Of a stretch of 64,000 bases of DNA, positions 61,494 through 64,000 are shown one piece after another. The stretch's first letter is position 1. Every line of letters begins with the position of its first letter. The stretch comes from Utricularia gibba (taxonomy: Eukaryota; Streptophyta; Magnoliopsida; Lamiales; Lentibulariaceae), in contig NEEC01000008.1 in NCBI GenBank assembly GCA_002189035.1, positions 1,178,001 to 1,242,000 of the forward strand, given 5' to 3'. The notes beneath the pieces were generated by a model, which was not told the DNA's origin, did no database searches, and saw only the letters and a program-made list of their open reading frames with translations. A program made the translations under genes and the position numbers.

Positions 61494-64000
61494 ATGCCGA
61501 CACCGGTGGATATTGCCCGCCAATGCTTGGCCAAGGATGCGGCTGGGGCTCTCGACGATGCAATCGCGGTGGCCAAGCGCAGGAATCATGCCCAGACGAC
61601 GTCTTTGCACGTTGTCGCTTCTTTACTTGCTCTTCCTTCTTCCCTGCTCCGAGATGCCTGCACGGTCTCCAGAAACGTCGCACACTCTCAGCGCCTTCAG
61701 TTTCGGGCTCTGGAAATCTACGTCAGCGTTGCTCTCAACCGGGTTTCGGTTTCAAAAGCCCCGGGAGACGAACCGCCGGTTTCAAATTCGCTGATGGCGG
61801 CGATTAAGAGATCTCAAGCAAATCAGCGACGGCACCCGGAAACATTTCTGCTGTATCAGCAGCAACTGAATTCCAATCCCGACAGCCCACCCTCGGTTTC
61901 GGCCGGCAAAGTCGAGTTGAAGCACTTCGTGATGTCTATTTTAGATGACCCAATCGTCAGCCGTGTCTTCAGCGACGCGGGTTTTCAGACTCAAGAGATG
62001 AAGTTCACGGTTATGAGTCCTTCCACTGTTTCTCGATTTACGTCTACTATTTCTCCGTCTCCGCCTCAGTTTCTGAGCAGATTGAGCGATTGCAAGAAAA
62101 GTAAACTTACCCATAATTTCCCCTTTTTACTAGAAGATGGTGATGGGAAAGCTGGTGGGAATACAAAAAGAATCAAGGAGGTTCTCTGTAAACCAACACG
62201 GAGAAATCCTTTGCTTATTGGGGCGTGCGCGGGTGATGCATATACCCATTTTCTTGATTCCATGAAGATTGGTGGAAATGGAATCCTCCCTGATGAAGTT
62301 AAAAGCATGAATTTGGTGTCTCTGGAACATGAAATTTCAGAATTCTTAAGTGGGCGTTTAAGTGATGTAGCGATGGAACTGAAGTTAAAGCAATTTGATG
62401 ACAGTCTCCCGGGACGTGGAATTCTTGCGCATTGTGGTGACTTAATCGCACTTGTGAATGCTCAATCTGCCGATCTTGTTTCGTGCGTGGTTACTAAACT
62501 GAAGAAATCAATGGTGAACCCATGCCGGAAGCTTTGGCTGATTGGATTCTTGGTTGGTGATGATGTCTATAAGAAATTGCTAGAGCGTGTTCCTTCTCTA
62601 GAAACGGATTGGGATTTGAATCTGCTTCCCATTACATCCTCCGCTATTGGAGAAAAGTGCCTAAACCCCAGGTCTGTGATCCATTTTGTTATCCTTTTTC
62701 TCCTTTCGTTCTTGTGAACTGTTTGATTTTGGAACTTCATTTTGAGGTCCTCGGAATATTAGGATAGCAAGGATGGGTTTTGCTGCCTTCAGCATTTTGA
62801 AACATACGACTTGGGATTGCAAATAGACTTGCATGAGAGCTTAAAAATGAAAACGCTTTGACCCTTGTTCGCTGGTTATGGTTTGAACATGAAACTTAAG
62901 AATAGTGATATAGGGCCTGCTGGGGTGAACCCGTATCCTGCATTTTAGTATTTGCATCTTTGACTTCCTAACTTTCCCTTCTACTCTCTGCATTTGTGCG
63001 TGACTCTTACCCATTTTGTGATAATCCTTGCAGCTTAATGACGACATTTGTTCCCTTTGGGGATTCTTTTCTGCCAGGTCTGAGCGTGGAACCATGCGCC
63101 CCAATGCAAATATACTGTTGGAACTATGTGAGTGGTGCAATGAGCAGTACAAGCAAGAAGTTTCGGCAGTTTATAAAGGAGAACTTATGGACACTGCTGT
63201 TAAGCAGCCAGAAAACCAGTATTCATCTTTGCAAATAGGTAAGATATCCAGTGCTTTGGTGGTTAGTCAATCATTTGAAGCATGAATGGCTTATGCTGTG
63301 AATTTTCAGTTGGAAGATGCATCATAAATACAGCCTCTGTCTTTTTCAGTGCAGATCAAAGAAGGGAATTTAGAATTGAGTACTAGGGTCGCTGCGCTGC
63401 AAAGAAAGTGGAGTGATGTTTGCCGGAGGCTTCATGCTTTTAAAAAATCTGGTGGGTGTTTTTCCCTCAATGGATCCGTGGTTCCTAGTGAGAAGAAGCT
63501 CCCATTTTCTAAAGATTGTGAGCGAGGGGATGTATCACATCAAATCATTGCAGCACAAAATATAGATTTGAATGACATCCACCAAAGCACACAAATGCCA
63601 ATGGCCTCTAAGTGCTCCAATCTTGTGGGCATAGATTTGAGGCTTGGAACACATCTTGGATTTCTAGATGAATCTCCAAGAAAGCGAAAAGCAAGAGAGG
63701 ACGATGGTGGGAAGTCTGTTGATCATGCAACCCATTTATCATTTCTTTCTGGTCATCTTCGCAAACAGGCGTTTGGAAAGGAATTAGAAGTTCCTTGGAA
63801 TGCTTTGGCCGAGATGGTTTACTGGCAAGTGGATGCAATTCAGGCTGTCCATAGAGCCGTGACACGTTGGAGGCACGAGGAAAACAAGGGCTGCCTTTGG
63901 TTCACTTTTCTAGGACCTGATAAAGTTGGAAAGCTGAAAACTGCTGCATTGCTATCTGAGATTGTTTTTGGACCAACTGGGAACTTTGTGTGTCTTGATC
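61494..64000 (+). CDS. D53/SMXL6-8-like strigolactone-signalling repressor (3' end outside window)
   Basis: This is a Clp-ATPase-like nuclear repressor degraded on strigolactone perception through D14 and MAX2, partnering TOPLESS corepressors. Exons within the window are 61494-62671, 63034-63238 and 63350 to the edge. The Clp-N region starts MPTPVDIARQCLAKDAAGAL, with HAQTTSLHVVASLLALPSS and the signature SNSLMAAIKRSQANQRRHPE. The first ATPase-like region contains NPLLIGACAGDAY. Exon 2 has CEWCNEQYKQEV, and the exon near the edge has FTFLGPDKVGK, a degenerate Walker A typical of the second ATPase region. The frame breaks at the GGGG at 63059-63062: SLMTTFVPFG is in one frame and GFFSARSERG in the next. 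One extra G repairs it and restores splice phase. The RGKT degron and EAR motif would lie beyond the edge. Confidence 0.92.

Overview
This is a stretch of plant nuclear genome, almost certainly a eudicot. Genes have many short GT-AG introns, intergenic DNA is very AT-rich, and every family recognised is a plant family (GAMYB, D53/SMXL, CRK kinase, DRM1, ATL RING-H2, Di19, TOPLESS). There are no operons, viral genes or CRISPR arrays. An asterid is possible, but the sequence alone does not settle the order.

Layout, left to right: VPS36 (+, 359-2550); a GAMYB-type R2R3-MYB with a miR159 target site (+, 4898-6475); NC2-alpha/DRAP1 (+, 8470-10060); a MOCOS-like PLP protein (+, 12376-15047); a small basic protein of unknown function (-, 15292-16307); a CDPK-related kinase (-, 17438-20410); a MITE (21284-21969); a PWWP-domain protein (+, 22658-26014); a class I formin (-, 26641-29036); a doubtful small gene (-, 29281-29697); DRM1/auxin-repressed protein (-, 30496-31428); a TOPLESS-related pseudogene (+, about 33680-36045); importin-alpha (+, 36439-39307); Di19 zinc-finger protein (+, 40835-42403); a damaged RRP15-like gene (+, about 43479-45060); two tandem ATL-type RING-H2 genes (+, 45204-45677 and 46873-47319); a plastid DUF1997-type protein (-, 48382-49881); an AVT1-type vacuolar amino-acid transporter (+, 51975-54546); a NATA-like GNAT acetyltransferase (-, 54811-55512); a GATA factor (+, 58407-59396); and the 5' part of a D53/SMXL6-8-type strigolactone repressor (+, 61494 to the window end).

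The genes are independent housekeeping and regulatory loci rather than one pathway. I found no gene cluster that looks like an undescribed system. The most informative observations are these. (1) Single bases are missing, mostly from short homopolymers, in at least six otherwise intact genes, which points to assembly error. (2) A TOPLESS pseudogene keeps remnants from its N-terminal half to its C-terminus. (3) The AVT1-type gene has a textbook U12-type AT-AC intron. (4) The GAMYB gene carries a miR159 site. (5) A degenerate GGCCCA minisatellite with a 20-25 bp period lies in a divergent promoter interval. (6) A 92-bp tandem duplication sits inside the RRP15-like gene.

Exon coordinates were worked out by hand from splice signals and family conservation. 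For most genes the summed exon length is a multiple of three, or becomes one when a single missing base is allowed. Untranslated exons were not defined.
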